Source: Carex sylvatica
Taxonomy: Eukaryota > Streptophyta > Magnoliopsida > Poales > Cyperaceae
Length of the DNA stretch: 64,000 nucleotides
Assembly (NCBI GenBank): GCA_964058845.1
Contig: CAXKVR010000274.1
Location: 29,834 to 93,833, forward strand
Direction: 5' to 3'
This document shows, piece after piece, positions 1 through 11,375 of this stretch. The notes under the pieces are model-generated. The model was not told where the DNA came from. It did not search any database and saw only the letters and a list, made by a program, of their open reading frames with translations. Position numbers and translations under genes: made by a program. Within the stretch, counting starts at the first letter, position 1. Each line of letters opens with the position of its first letter.

Positions 1-3000
1 TAATATTAAAATGAACATGCTAATTTCAATTTATGTTTGTTTATGCAGACTAATGCTTTATTATAGAACAGATCTTTAAGGCAGCTTACTGTTTAATCGG
101 TTCTTGATCAATGGAGCAACAGATCTAAAGCAAATCTGATCTTCTTTTATGCTCTGAAAATAAGATAAAGTGATGTGTTCAAATGTATAATATTATATGT
201 TCTCTCCAGATCCAAGCGTCACTGACTACAACTGAATCGCAACTAACTGAGGAGTATGACATGATGCGGTTAAACAACTGTAGCTCTCGAAACATCTGAA
301 GGAAGGAGCTTGCTCTGTCAGAAAAATGCTCAGGTTATGATCAAACCTTTCTTTAACTATGCTCATACTGGTATGCCGACCTTACTATTACGTCCTCTCA
401 CAGGTGTATAACTGGTATGATTTTTTCACTACTTGTACTGGAGTATGGAATAACGCAATTTGGTGGTTCAAATGCTATCTATGGAAACCCAAAGTTAATA
501 AAAAAAAGATAAAAGGAGCACAGAAGAAAGAAGCTTAAACTAAGGTGCATGCATGCCAGTTTTGGCCAGTGTTGCAGTAATAGCAAGACAGTGCTTCTCC
601 TTTATGGAACTTTTATAGTAAGATGAATTGGTCAGGAAGGTAGAGATTTGGGCGCTAAGCTTTTTTCTTTTATTAAAATTAGATCGTGGTCCCCTCTGAG
701 CTAAATGTTTTATTGGTTGGTGAACAACTCTAGGCGACGAAACTCTTAAAGGAGTTGGAGAAAAAATATGAGGAGAAACTAGCACAAAGCAAGGCAGATG
801 GGAGAACTTAATTCCTGTCTGTCAAGGAAGAGAACATTGCAACAGTATGCATAGATCATTTTAATGTTTATCTTTTTGGATATCTTTTTGCTATTTTACT
901 TTGAAACATGACATTATTTAGCATGAGAGTAGCTGTACTGATTCTCAAGTTTTGCCTTTGGAGTCGAATCGAAATATTGCACGCACGCTACGATGATTTT
1001 CTGTCTTTTTTCGTATTTAGATAAAGGATACGTGAGACTTGCGTATCAAGTCGTATGCATCCACCGTTGAAGTGGGAGAGAAAGTGACGAACAACCGTCT
1101 CTACTCCACAAGCTCTGGTTGATCTACCACCTTCACTTGCTTTTCTGGCGACAATAAGCTACTAAAGCTGTAAGAACAATAAGAAAAAGACTTAAGGAGA
1201 CTGAACAACATAACATAAAAATAGGGAGTAAGGAATGACTGATCGCATAATCTTCCTTATCTGAGACCAGAATATAAGTTTTTATTTAAAAGTCTCCGTG
1301 CGGTTCCTTTGTTTGCTTCCAAAAGAGTAGAGAGCAAAGTGGCCACTATCCCGGGAAAGAAACCTCTTTATATCCACTCTTAGGCATCCTATTCTTAGTC
1401 TCTGTGCTCCTCTTTTCCATGCTTTGAAGCCCGCCCCTTGCCATCAACTATGCTACTTCTAATAGGCCAGAGATTAACTAGATGATAATCATTCTAAACG
1501 AATCCATCATCTAAGCAACTCTTACTTGATTCTCTCTCTTTGGCTGGCAGGCTTCTTTGTTCATACGAAAAAATAAAAACAACCGAATCAAAGTTCCCAC
1601 TTACGATTCCTCGTAATACTAGCCCTTCTATAGACTCCTCACATTTTGTAACAAAAGAAGAATTAAGCTTGACCTCAAAGTCTATTACTGAATTAAAAAC
1701 ATCCCCTTTGACTTTGGGAAATCATATGAGAAGGAAGAACATTCTGAAGAGAAGACAGACTTGGTAAACAAACTCTGTAAGAATATTTTGGCGTTGTTTA
1801 GAGAATGAGCTACGTTCTAGATAAGCGTTAGGGAGTTTTTACTTAAGTTACGGATTGCTCAAAGTGATCCCAAAGCTAGTCTACTTCGTAGGGTGCACTT
1901 GCTATGGGTGGAATTTCCCACATACCTGAGAAGAAGCTCTTTCTCTTATACCTAGCCTATGGTCTTTCTCCTATCAATCTGACTAAGATATGAGTCTTTT
2001 CCGGTGTCAGGTAAGGAAAAGTGGGCAAATAGTTGAAAGCTAACGGAAAGCTTACCTAATTTCAGAAATTTCATGGACCAGAGACATGGCAAGCACGAGT
2101 ATGGCGATCGTTCAAGTGTTGGCTCCATCGATACACCACCACCGCTACCTATTTGTTCCATCCTGAGTGGGAAACACCTGACTGAATTTATTTTCTTTAT
2201 ATACAAAATTCTAGAATAACGCTATCGCGCACTGCCAAGAAATTGTGGGTCGATGTTGTCGCATCAGGGCAGTGGGCGGGCGGCTATGTTAGGGGGTAAT
2301 TACCTTGTACATCACGAAAGGATTAGGAAAAAACAATGAAGTTTTGTTTGTGCGGCCTTCGGGTTATGTCTCGAGTCGTACGTGGCGTGCATGAAGTCCG
2401 GTACCTTCTGTTAGGTTTTCACCTTACTTGGACCAAAAGATCCCTTTCTGCCAGGATGGTTCTAACTAATAAACCATAGAGTAAGGAAATTCTCTGATGC
2501 TTTACAACTTGGCTTTGAAATCAATGGTTTTGCTTGGTTTTTTTCTTTTAAAAATCCAATCTGTACTGAGCTGATCCCTTTCTTCATTAAAGGATTTGCA
2601 CTCCTGATTGGTCATAGGCATGCGAACTCATTGGCCACTGAATTCAGTCTACGTTATTTATGCTGGTTCTCAACGTTCACTTTTCCACCTCAATAAAGAT
2701 AGTTTTTTGCTGCTCGCAAATAGACATTGCATTTCTTGGACCTCCAACCGCCTCAGTGATTGCTCAAGTATTTATAGATCAAATTGACAAATTGCATGGG
2801 CTGAGTTTTGGTCAAATCTGTTAGAGGGGGTTGAATTGTTCCACTTCTTACCACCCAGCTTTAGTAAGGATGGAGCGAGCTGACCTAAACCTACCTAAAC
2901 TTAGGCTCGTTCAATCACGGCTCACTCTTGTAGTTCGCAGGGCTCCAGGACGTTCTTGCTTTTGTTAAACATATTGAAAATATAACGTTCAGTCATAGTG

Positions 3001-3155
3001 GAAAGGAAGGATAATTACTGAAGAAAGGCTTTTTTCCATATTTATATATATGATTCGAAAGAAAAAAAACGTTTTTCAATGATAAACGGTGTTCGAGATC
3101 ATGATCCCAAGACAGGGAAAAGGCAAATTTCTTACGAGAGGGAAGAAAATAATCA
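1..3155. other. No intact gene; decayed and organelle-like DNA
   Basis: I see no complete gene here. Around 209-345 and 729-812 short open stretches on the + strand read as charged coiled-coil peptide (Lys/Glu/Leu-rich) preceded by intron-acceptor-like sequence, so they may be eroded exons of an unknown nuclear gene. From about 950 onward the composition and phrasing resemble plant mitochondrial spacer. The stretch near 2230-2460 has GC-rich structured segments reminiscent of a group II intron core, but I cannot assign it to a named intron. Confidence 0.35.
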
Positions 3156-3650
3156 TTGAATGAAGAAGTTTCAATTCTTTTCACTAAAGACGACAGCAAA
3201 GGCATCCAGAGGCCACATGATGATGCTTTGTTTGATAGTTGCCGCATGGATTGGGTTGAACCCGCCAGGATCTTAGTCGATACGGGTAGTTCAGTAGATG
3301 TGTTGTATCTCAGACTTACAATAGAATGGGTTACGATAGAATGCGCATTCGCCCTTCTCACAGTCCATTAACCGGATTAACTGGTAATTATCTCAGACCT
3401 TTGGGATACGCTACATTGCCCATGTAATTTGGAAAGGAGAACTCACTCTTAAATAATTTTTTATGTTAACCAGGTGGTGTATCTGCCGTCAGCCTACAAT
3501 GCGATACTTGCCAAACCCCCTATAAACAAGCTTGGTGCAGTTGTTTCTACTGCTCTTTTGGCCACGAAAATACCAACACCTCATGGGAATGTTTTGACTT
3601 TCCATTTGGTGGGGGGATCCACAAGGGGAAAGACATTGCTATATGACTAG
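3156..3650 (+). pseudogene. Ty3/gypsy (Tat-type) aspartic protease remnant
   Basis: The first 71 codons encode a recognisable protease region: a HPHDDAL-like segment (here RPHDDAL) followed by LVDTGSSVDVLY, which contains the D-T-G catalytic triad of retroviral-type aspartic proteases. The order matches the gag-pro boundary of Tat-lineage gypsy polyproteins. After a stop at 3369 the homology continues through frameshifts: a LPSAYNAIL motif near 3490 and a LGAVVST segment near 3530 are the usual downstream landmarks. No reverse transcriptase follows, and copia sequence and a solo LTR lie just to the right. It is a dead fragment; the lineage assignment is from motif memory only. Confidence 0.7.
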
Positions 3651-3877
3651 CCTAAGGCAGGGAAATAAAGAGAAGGGACATGAGATGGGTTTTTTTCTTG
3701 ATGTCCCAATCGAATCGCCCAGCGAATATACACCTGTGGGGAGGTATTTTCCCCTATAGAAGAAGTCAAAACGCTACAGTTGAAGGAGCTAGCTAGTTCC
3801 TCAGCCTTATTAGCTTTTATGTGTGTGATTTCTAGGAGGTTGTCACAATTCCAAAGAGTCCTTTGAGAATTTCTTTT
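3651..3877. other. Spacer between two retroelement fragments
   Basis: No ORF or repeat is recognisable in these ~230 bases between the gypsy protease remnant and the copia RNase H remnant. Confidence 0.3.
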
Positions 3878-3985
3878 GATAGTATGGCTGCTTTAGCATA
3901 CTCAAAAGACCCCGAGTATCATGGAAAAACCAAACACATTCAGATGCGATATCATTTTTTTATAGACATGATAGCACAGAGCTTA
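3878..3985 (+). pseudogene. Ty1/copia RNase H C-terminal fragment
   Basis: About 36 codons read D-S-M-A-A-L-A-Y-S-K-D-P followed by a HGKTKHI..RYHF motif. This is the signature near the end of Ty1/copia RNase H domains, where the family has a D-N-x-[AS]-A-[LI] segment, then K-x-P-x-[YF]-H and T-K-H-I-[DE]-[IV]-R-[YF]-H. The conserved Asn is replaced by Met, and the usual Asp/Glu after TKHI is Gln. The frame runs on without known homology. It belongs to a different superfamily from the gypsy fragment just upstream, so the region is a mosaic of transposon scraps. Confidence 0.7.
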
Positions 3986-4193
3986 TACAAGGAGAACCAA
4001 CCTCTTCAAGAGGTAATTGATAGTTGATATCTCCATATTATATATGAATTATGGCCCTAATTTACAATGAAACATGTGCTTTAAAGCCTATTAATGTGGA
4101 CTTTTTACTTATATTTCGATGAAATGTGGTACTGCTATGTTTTGTTTGGTATTTTGCAGAAAAAGGGCGAAAAACTGGTTCTGACAACTTTTC

Positions 4194-4331
4194 ATACGGC
4201 CCGTATGATATTCTGTGCGGGCCGTACAAGAACTGCCCAACCACACAGAAGGATCCACAACAGAGGCACAAAGTCTCCAAGTCAAAGCCCAGGCATACGG
4301 GCCGTACGGGATCTCGTACGGGCCGTACAAC
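4194..4331. repeat. Palindromic TACGGGCCGTA array in LTR C (left cluster)
   Basis: At least four copies of the palindrome TACGG(G/C)CCGTA or close variants occur at about 4196-4206, 4220-4230, 4294-4304 and 4316-4327, in an otherwise AT-rich LTR. Confidence 0.85.
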
Positions 4332-5138
4332 GCTGATTCGGAAAATCCAGCTGAAATCTGAATTGAGCACGATTTGAGGAGCCGAAAAGGAAACCCCTCC
4401 AGGCGTGATCTGGGGCATTAAAGGAGATATTCCACAGCAGGAAAGGGGATTAATAGGCAATCAATCAAGAATTTTGGGGGATTCATTCTATCATTTATTC
4501 TTGCTAGGTTTTGGGGACAAAGGGGAAAGAAGAGGAGAAGGGAAGAACGCGAGTTTTCCACGGATCTTCGGATTTTTCACTGTTTTGTCATGAACTCTTT
4601 TATTTCTTGTTATTTGTGTTATCTTATAAACATGAGTAGCTAATTTACTTTGTTTCTAGGGGTAAGATGTAGTTTCTAGTTTAGTTTTGCTTGTATGCTA
4701 CTATGATTTTGTGTTGAACGCTTGGTTTTTACTTTGTTATGTAGTATTTTTATTGCTCTATTTGTGCTTGCTTGAATCTGATTAGTCATCCCGTTAGATG
4801 AATGCGCACATCTAAGTGTGGAGCCAAGTCTATGAAATTCATTCCAACCGAATAAAGTATATGAAGTAGGGTGAAACCAAGGAGTACCCGAAAGGCGAAA
4901 CTTTCCTTGAGGCGAAAGTCCTTGGATACTTTTAGTAAACTAACAAATAACTTAGATAAATTAGGCCAAAATGCGAAAGTTGAGATTTAACGCATCTAAG
5001 AGGGAAGTACTTGAGTCCGGTAATCGGGTATCAGGCCAAAATGCGAAAGTTGAGGTTAGGTATCTAGATCTGGTCAAAAGAAACCCTAAACACAGTATCA
5101 ACACAGGAAACAGTAGCTGCAGCATTAACTTGAGGTGC

Positions 5139-5175
5139 CATACGGACCGTACGGGAATCTGTACGGGCCGTACGC
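5139..5175. repeat. Palindromic TACGG(G/A)CCGTA pair in LTR C (right cluster)
   Basis: Two adjacent copies, TACGGACCGTA and TACGGGCCGTA, separated by about ten bases. They repeat the motif of the 4.2-4.3 kb cluster about 0.85 kb downstream in the same LTR. Confidence 0.8.
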
Positions 5176-5636
5176 CTTGAGACTGAACAGAAATGAAATC
5201 TGAACCCTGGAAATGCCCTTTTATCAATTGAAAACAACTTTAATTATCTCTTATTGTCTTTTAATCAGTAGAATTGTTAGAACTAAAACCAAACCAAATT
5301 CTTCTCACTTCTAGAATCTCAAGTGATTTTAGGATAAGTCCAGTGTTTTTATTCCGTCCCTGTGGATCGATACCTGAGCATACTCAACGACAGGATAGTT
5401 CACTTGCTATCTGAATTGACAGAGTATAACAAAGGTTTAAGAAGTATAGCTTGCTATACTGAAACTTTTTGGCATATATTCTCGTGCGATCAATAGTTAC
5501 CATGCTAAGCTGACCATGTTAACAGAATGGTTCGAGCTAACTAAATAAGCACAATAATGAGTCCAGGTCGCTCACTTATGCTCTAATTCCATCCCTTTTT
5601 TTTTTTGCACTCAACTTAGAGGTGTCAGGCTAAGTA

Positions 5637-5884
5637 AGAAAGAGGAAACGTGGCAAGCGAATAGGTAGGATTATGTATGTCCATCCCTCGGCTGGTGAAC
5701 GGTACTATCTAAGTATGCTTCTTAATGTTGTGAAAGGAGCAACAAGTTAAGAAGATATAAGAAAAGTAAACGGCTACACCAAACTTGAAGATCTGCTTGC
5801 ACTGCCTTAGGCTTATTGGGAGATGACAAAGAATGGGAATAACTAGAGCATATAAGGAAAGAGCTGTATGTAAAAGAATGTAGG
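5637..5884 (+). pseudogene. Helitron RepHel fragment
   Basis: The first 37 codons encode a basic stretch, then IGRIMYVHPSAGERYYLSML and a VVKG motif. This closely resembles the conserved block of plant Helitron Rep/helicase proteins (YYVHPSSGERYYLRMLL...). After a stop the same protein continues with DIR.VNG and, in a shifted frame, LGLLGDDKEW, the next landmarks in Helitron proteins, and then decays. At least two stops and one frameshift are present, so it is dead. No Helitron ends (TC...CTRR with hairpin) were identified around it. Confidence 0.75.
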
Positions 5885-6317
5885 ATATGATCTAATTGCA
5901 AAAAGCCAAAATACCAAGGCATGGGAAAAGAAATCCAGGGTAACTTCTTCCGTCTCAATATGCCTTTTTCTTTTGTATAGTTCACCATTAACATAGTATA
6001 GTGCATTTTCTTTATACTTATCCATTACGGCTACTCATTGTATTCCATAGTCAGTATGGGGTTGTAATGCTGGAGACATTACACCTTATTTTTACTTAGA
6101 ATCCATTTTCTCACTTTTTTAGAGTAAGAAGAAAGAATATCTAGTAGTGGAGCTCTTTTCTGCAGGTACCTAATCTGATAGCTCATCCCTGATGGGATGG
6201 TCCGCTCACTAGCGAAAGGAATAGGAAAGCAGAGGGAGGGGTGCTATAGTGGACCTCGTCTCTGTCTTCCTCAAGACTCCCATTGTTTACAAATGAGGAA
6301 ATAGCTACACCAACACC
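5885..6317. other. Gene-free stretch, organelle-like
   Basis: No recognised gene. Short open frames on the minus strand (5722-6025) have no family signature. The bases just before the reverse-transcriptase fragment (about 6185-6230) contain a 'gggatggtccgctcactagcgaaagg' type phrase of the kind seen in mitochondrial group II intron flanks. Confidence 0.3.
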
Positions 6318-6655
6318 GTGAGGGGGATACCACAAAGCAGTCCGCTGTCGCCAATCTTAATGAACTGTTTCCTCCACCACTTGGATTTGGAGCTCGAGAG
6401 GATAATGGTGAGGAACGGAACCAAGGCATTCTATTACGAGCGATATGCTGACGATATGCTCTTTGGAATACCAGGTGGCAAGGAGGCCGCTACAATCACC
6501 AACCTAGTCTTGGATACGCTGAACCATACCTTGGGACGCCTAAAACTCGCCTGTACCCATCAGCAAATTCTACGTGAAATGAGCTCTAATAACTCGACCT
6601 CGGGGAAGATCTAGGTGCTTGGCTTACTCCTTACCCTTAGGAAGACGGGCGGCTG
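6318..6655 (+). pseudogene. Group-II-intron-like reverse transcriptase fragment
   Basis: About 98 codons read through the central part of a reverse transcriptase: GIPQSSPLSPIL (family consensus GxPQGxxxSPxL; the usual Gly is Ser), a helix with L-H-H-L-D, then the catalytic RYADDMLFGI box containing Y-A-D-D. This spacing of the PQG and YADD motifs is that of organellar and bacterial group II intron RTs, and it differs from matR. A stop follows at 6612 and weak homology continues to about 6655. Neither the N-terminal RT motifs nor a maturase/endonuclease domain is seen. The surroundings look mitochondrial, so this is probably a nuclear copy of mitochondrial DNA. Confidence 0.65.
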
Positions 6656-8529
6656 AACAACTAAAAGAATAGAAAAACTCTTACCGAACGAAATGATCCG
6701 TCAAGTCGGAGCCCTCCTCTAGCTCTTTTTCAGCCACTATAAATTCCACCACATCTGGGTATTCAGTTGACAGCGAAGCTTTTTTTTCGTATATAGTTGG
6801 GGGTCTTTGAAAGGAAGATAGGCCAAAGATCTCCTTCTTTCTTTCCAGAAATATGGAATCTCGGCTTTGAAGGATGAGTTTACGGTCGGCTTCGCCCTCT
6901 CGCCCATGGCTAGCCCCAGAGTCTACCTTTCTCTTCTCCTTTTGATTTGCTTGGAACGTTTTCGGCTTGGTACTGGCTTAGCCTAAGAGGGAGTGCTGCC
7001 ACAAAAGGCCCATTCATTCTAGCGAAACCCAATTCTTCTTCGCCCACGAACTCACTCCTCGAAGTACCTAGCAGATCAAATGGATATGGTTCGAAAAGCA
7101 AAACATGTGTACATATCCCACCCATGTAGAGAGCTTTCTTTTTCATATTCCAGACTACGATCTTACCTCCGTCGCGGTATGGCAAGGGGTTACCTTCAAA
7201 CAGATCTTATATATACTTCTATAAATCCTCTGGAGCAAACCTTATAAACTTATCTCTCTGTCTCCCTTACCTCCCTATCATTTTCTCCTTCACCTATCAC
7301 CTCAGGGATACTAGGTAGTTTTTGCATTGGTGCTGGCTCTTCTGCTCTGCACTCCAAGCCATCTGAAACACTTCCTCTCCCCACACACCACATCCATCCA
7401 ACTCATTTCTTGAAAGAGCCAATCCCTGACTCTTCTTAGGCATTGTTCTTACGAATGGATGTGAATTGATAAAAACTAAGGGCAAGTCCTCTATCTATTG
7501 GTATGTGCTCCAGAATCCAGTTGTTTGGAAATGGACGAACATCATCGCGTGCATCTCTTTCGTAGGCTGATCTCTTTCTCATTTCATAGCTGGAGTTCCA
7601 ACAAGCAGCTGCTTCCTTCTTACGACGAAGCTCCCGTGGATCCTTCCTTTTGCAGGGCATGAGGTGACCTCGAGCTGGGTTGCCCACCGCTGGTAGGGTA
7701 TCTGGCAAAGCACAATGGATTTACACCTTCACTAATGAAGAAGTAATTTGGAAAGCGACGTGGATACCACAAGTTCCAGTATCATATAGTTGTGGTGACT
7801 ACCCGTATTACTAGGATTGCGGGGCGCTATCAGCTATGCTTAGGCCATGGTTCGAAGTGAGGATCTTTAAAGTGCATCCCTATGGGGTATGGGCTAAAGG
7901 AGTGGGAATTTTAAAACAGGGCACTTAATACCGACGGGGTAATCCGGAAACTGGCGGATATGTAGAAAGAAACTCCACGAGTCAAAACAGGAAGATACAC
8001 AAACCAAGTAACCCCCCAATACCCGCTCGCTGTGGTAAGCTACCCGCGGAAAAGGCTTCAAGGCCCCAAAGAGTATTAGGACCGAAACGACCAGTACCTG
8101 GGCTGGAGCCCTAAGATTATGCAGCCAAAGCAGAGGCTAAGTACGAAATGTCATACCGCATAAAAAAATGCATCTTTAGCAGCTAGGTTTCAGATGGTAA
8201 AAAAAAATACGTGGGCCACCCGCCTTGCCGCTTCTAATTTCGTAAGTGAACAAGTAACTTTCTGGTCTCTTTCTTCTAGTGATTGGAGTAGCAAATCGGA
8301 AAGGTTTTTCTAATTGAATGTATTCCCTATGAAAGAACAGACAGGGGAGGAGATTGGGTTTGTGTTCCGTGACTGGCTTTTCTCTTTCTTTTTTTTAGTT
8401 CCTCTCATCGTCCGATGCAGCTCTTTCGTCTGCACAAATCCACTTACTATCGCTTGGTTGGAGATCCCACATAGGAGTCAACTTTGAAGAAAGTGGAACG
8501 AAAGGCCCCGGGCCACTGACGACAAGATT
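6656..8529. other. Gene-free stretch, organelle-like spacer
   Basis: Several short open frames exist on both strands, but none has a recognisable domain. The base composition (roughly balanced, with runs such as 'gaaggaagata' and 'cccgctcgctgtgg') resembles plant mitochondrial intergenic DNA. The 18-mer at 8021-8038 recurs with one mismatch at 14503-14520. Confidence 0.3.
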
Positions 8530-8848
8530 GGGTCAAGGCTTCCGTCAGCAACTACATTTCCCTTCCCTGGCTGATACAAAATCTCCATATCGTCATCCTT
8601 CATTAACTCGAGCCACCGGCATTGCCGAAGGTTTCACTCTTTTTTAGATCAATTTTCAAGCTTTGGTGGTCGGTGTAGATTTTACACTTCTCTCCAGACG
8701 CCCAATTTGGAGTGCCAAAATTACAGCCGCTAACTCTAGATCATGTATGTGTCGGGTAGTTTTGCTCATGTGGTCGTAGTTGTCTGGATGCGTACGCGAT
8801 CACATGGCCCTCTTGCCTAGTCCGAGAAGCATCCGAGTGAATGGTATA
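8530..8848 (-). pseudogene. Ty3/gypsy RNase H remnant
   Basis: Read on the minus strand from 8848, the sequence gives [20 protein letters not shown], then [13 protein letters not shown]. After a frameshift come LELAAVI-type sequence and KCKIYTDHQSLK. These are the successive landmarks of Ty3/gypsy RNase H (SDAS with the catalytic Asp, the AYASRQL block, and YTDHKSL with a second catalytic Asp). A further downstream piece near 8560 resembles the block ending in a G-x-x-N-x-V-A-D motif that follows RNase H. Stops and frameshifts make it a pseudogene. No LTR could be attached to it. Confidence 0.75.
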
Positions 8849-10697
8849 CTCAACTCAATAAAGAAAAAAGAGAACTTATTACTATTTCAAAATATGGCAG
8901 CTGGATCCAACTGGAGTTTTTGACCGGAGACAGAGGAAAGGGACCGCAGAAGCATCGCTGTGTTCTTTACAACGTGGGGTGGGACTGACACTGACACCTA
9001 AAAAACCCATTCTACTTCATCATCTCCGTTTCTCAGTGACTGGACGTATCCAATTTGCAAAAACCAAAAAAGTGCATAATAAAAATAAGTCAAGCACATT
9101 CCCCATTGGCCCAAGACCGAAAGAGTGGTCTCCAGAGAAAGAGCGTGACCATGTTTTGGTCATTTTTGGAGCCCGGCTCATCTCCAGTTGGGCTGATCAA
9201 ATCCGTCTATTTAAGATTATGTGGCATGGACCCCGTCCGTACTGACGGGAAAGATTAAATAAAGAATTTGCGGTCCGTTGCAGCAGTTGCATATTATAGC
9301 ATAGAGCTTTTCAGTAAATTGATTGGTATATGCATGTCTAGAACTGGAACTAGAAGTTTCAATTTCATTCTTATAGCTAGTTCCACAATATTTACAAATA
9401 GAACGAACTAGCATGTAATATGTCCAATACACGGAAGCTTGTAATTAATTTTTTAGTTATTTCAATTGAAGAGCATAATCTTTCTCTCATATGATCATTA
9501 AAACCAATTCTCTTATATAAATAAAAACATTAGAATTGGAGCTTATTCACTGCGGGCTATTGTTGAATTGATCCAATATTTGCGGATAATCGCTGCTAAA
9601 ATCAACACATCAATGACCGGAGCAAGCTCTTGAGATCGTACAAACACACTTTCAAAATTTTGCATATGTATGTATGCTAACAAAGTATAAACATATAGTT
9701 TACAACATAACAAAGACATTGATGGGATGGTTGATCCATAAGAATTAAACTCCCCATTCGTATCAAATATTGCAAAACACCTCTCAATTGTATGTATGAC
9801 TTTATTGAAATTGGTTCTAATAACGTTCCCTTTCCTCACTCAAGTGCAGTATCTCTCAATGCAAAAGCTATGCAATTGATGGTCTGATGCATACCTGCCA
9901 TAAGCAAACTTTAGGTGGGCAATTGATCCATGTAAAAAAATTGAGAAAAGAAGCCAAAATTAAGAACTAATTTCCTACGATTTATTTTAATAATCTGATA
10001 CAATGGCCAAATTATCTCTTGAACTTCTTCATCATGCATGTATCCTCTCCTTCCAACTAATGACACTAGTCTTCTCAAATTAATGTACTCGGGTGATCTG
10101 GATGGCTGGATTTGGCCAATGTGTAGATACATTAACGGTTAATAATTTGATAAATAATAAATATATATATGTTGGATCTTTCATGTAGTGATGAACATGA
10201 AATTGTTTAAAGGTTTCACTTTATCGAGAACAAAGCACGGCAATGCATTTAATTTCTTTTTTATGTAATTTCATTTTGGAATATTTTCAGTTGTAATCTT
10301 AATCTCCCTGTCATGTGTTTTACACCTTTTTTATGCTGATCTGAATCATCATGATAGTTGAGGCAGCACCTGTTATTCTATAAAAAAGTCACATTGAGAT
10401 ATTGACAATTAGCAAAGAGCCCATTTTAAAAAAGTCCAAAATAGCTCTAAAAAATACATCTAAAGTATACCCCACACAAACTTACACTTATAGAAAAGGA
10501 TAATAAACAATTTTCATGCACACTAAAATCTCCCCGACGGATCTCGTGGCCCAAAATCCTGCCCCGCCTGAACGTAGCATACGAACGTGGTTTTGGATAT
10601 TAACCACAAATCGAATTGCTACGATGAGCTTTGTGCTCTCATCTCAGGTAAGGCAGGGATGCACGGACGCAACTAACTATCAATGGTTAGTTGTTCA
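8849..10697. other. Gene-poor stretch with unassigned minus-strand frames
   Basis: Two minus-strand frames (9543-9839, 98 codons, and 9911-10132, 73 codons) lie head-to-tail with intron-like sequence between them and could be eroded exons of one gene. I recognise no domain in either. The + strand frame at 10516-10697 just before the transporter fragment is also unassigned. 10140-10500 is AT-rich and featureless. Confidence 0.3.
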
Positions 10698-11375
10698 GGT
10701 AGAAGCAAGAAGGCGCAATATGAGGCTGATAAAAGGATGGATCGAAAGGAGTTTGATCAGTTGGTCGCACATAGCATGCGCATGCCCGGCGTGGGCTTCT
10801 TCTGCACTGACCTCATCGACGGTAATCTTATTAAGTTTCCTTAAAAAATTGACATGTTTGAGCTCGATCCAAATTTTGTATTAAATCCATTGTATATATA
10901 TGTAGGTAGGTGTCCCTCCAATCGTACGACACTACACACAACTGATCGGCAGTCTTCGAAATTTGACTGTGTTTGTGACCATGAGAACACTGCCAGTCCG
11001 AACTGTCCTACCAAGTGAGCGCTTCCTTGTCGGCAAAATAGGACCCAGAGGTGTGTATCGGTGCTTGGTGCAATTCGGGTACATGGATAGCCATACCATG
11101 GTAGGAGACGAGTATGCCAGATCTGTCTTTGCTGCGCTCAGAGAGACAGCAGATGATCCAGAGGAGATTGAGGTTCTTGAGTCGGCGTTGAATGACGGTG
11201 TCTCATAACCGGTCGGACTATACTTAGAATGAGCGATCAGCATGGCTGGTTCAAGCACTTTGTGATTGACAACCTTTACCGCTTTTTGCATAAAAATTTC
11301 AGATCGAATGTCGCTCGCTACTCTCAGATCCCAACCGAAAAGCAATTACAAGTTGAGATGCTGTACCAGCTATAA
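10698..11375 (+). pseudogene. HAK/KUP potassium transporter C-terminal fragment
   Basis: The first block (10698-10821) reads as the cytosolic segment after the last membrane helices of HAK/KUP/KT K+ transporters: an RKK-like basic run, then MPGVGFFCTDL, matching the family's RVPGIGLxYTDLV. An 88-bp intron (10822-10909, GT...AG) restores the Gly codon, and the next exon reads [30 protein letters not shown] (family: S-V-P-V-P...V-P-x-x-E-R-[YF]-L-[VI]-G-R-[VI]-G-P) and [11 protein letters not shown] (YRC[IV]VRYGY.D). The first frame stops at 11206. The C-terminal tail resumes in a shifted frame from about 11202 with LITGRTI, FVIDNLYRFLHKNFR and QVEMLY, ending at a stop at 11373-11375, the family's normal C-terminus. 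The membrane domain is missing upstream. A frameshift and truncation make a working transporter very unlikely. Confidence 0.8.

Larger units (their letters stand above)
4025..5492 (+). mobile_element. Solo LTR, Ty3/gypsy Athila-like (family C)
   Basis: This 1468-bp LTR begins TGATATCTCC and ends GTGCGATCA (TGAT...ATCA termini). It is flanked by a perfect 5-bp duplication ATAGT (4020-4024 and 5493-5497), which defines both ends and shows a single integration event. The right third contains the phrase 'tgtggatcgatacct...tatactgaaactttttggc', shared with the LTRs of families A and B in this window, so it belongs to the same broad group. No internal region or second LTR is present, the usual product of LTR-LTR recombination. 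It carries two clusters of a GC-rich palindrome (separate entries). Orientation is taken from the shared LTR 3' phrase. Confidence 0.9.
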
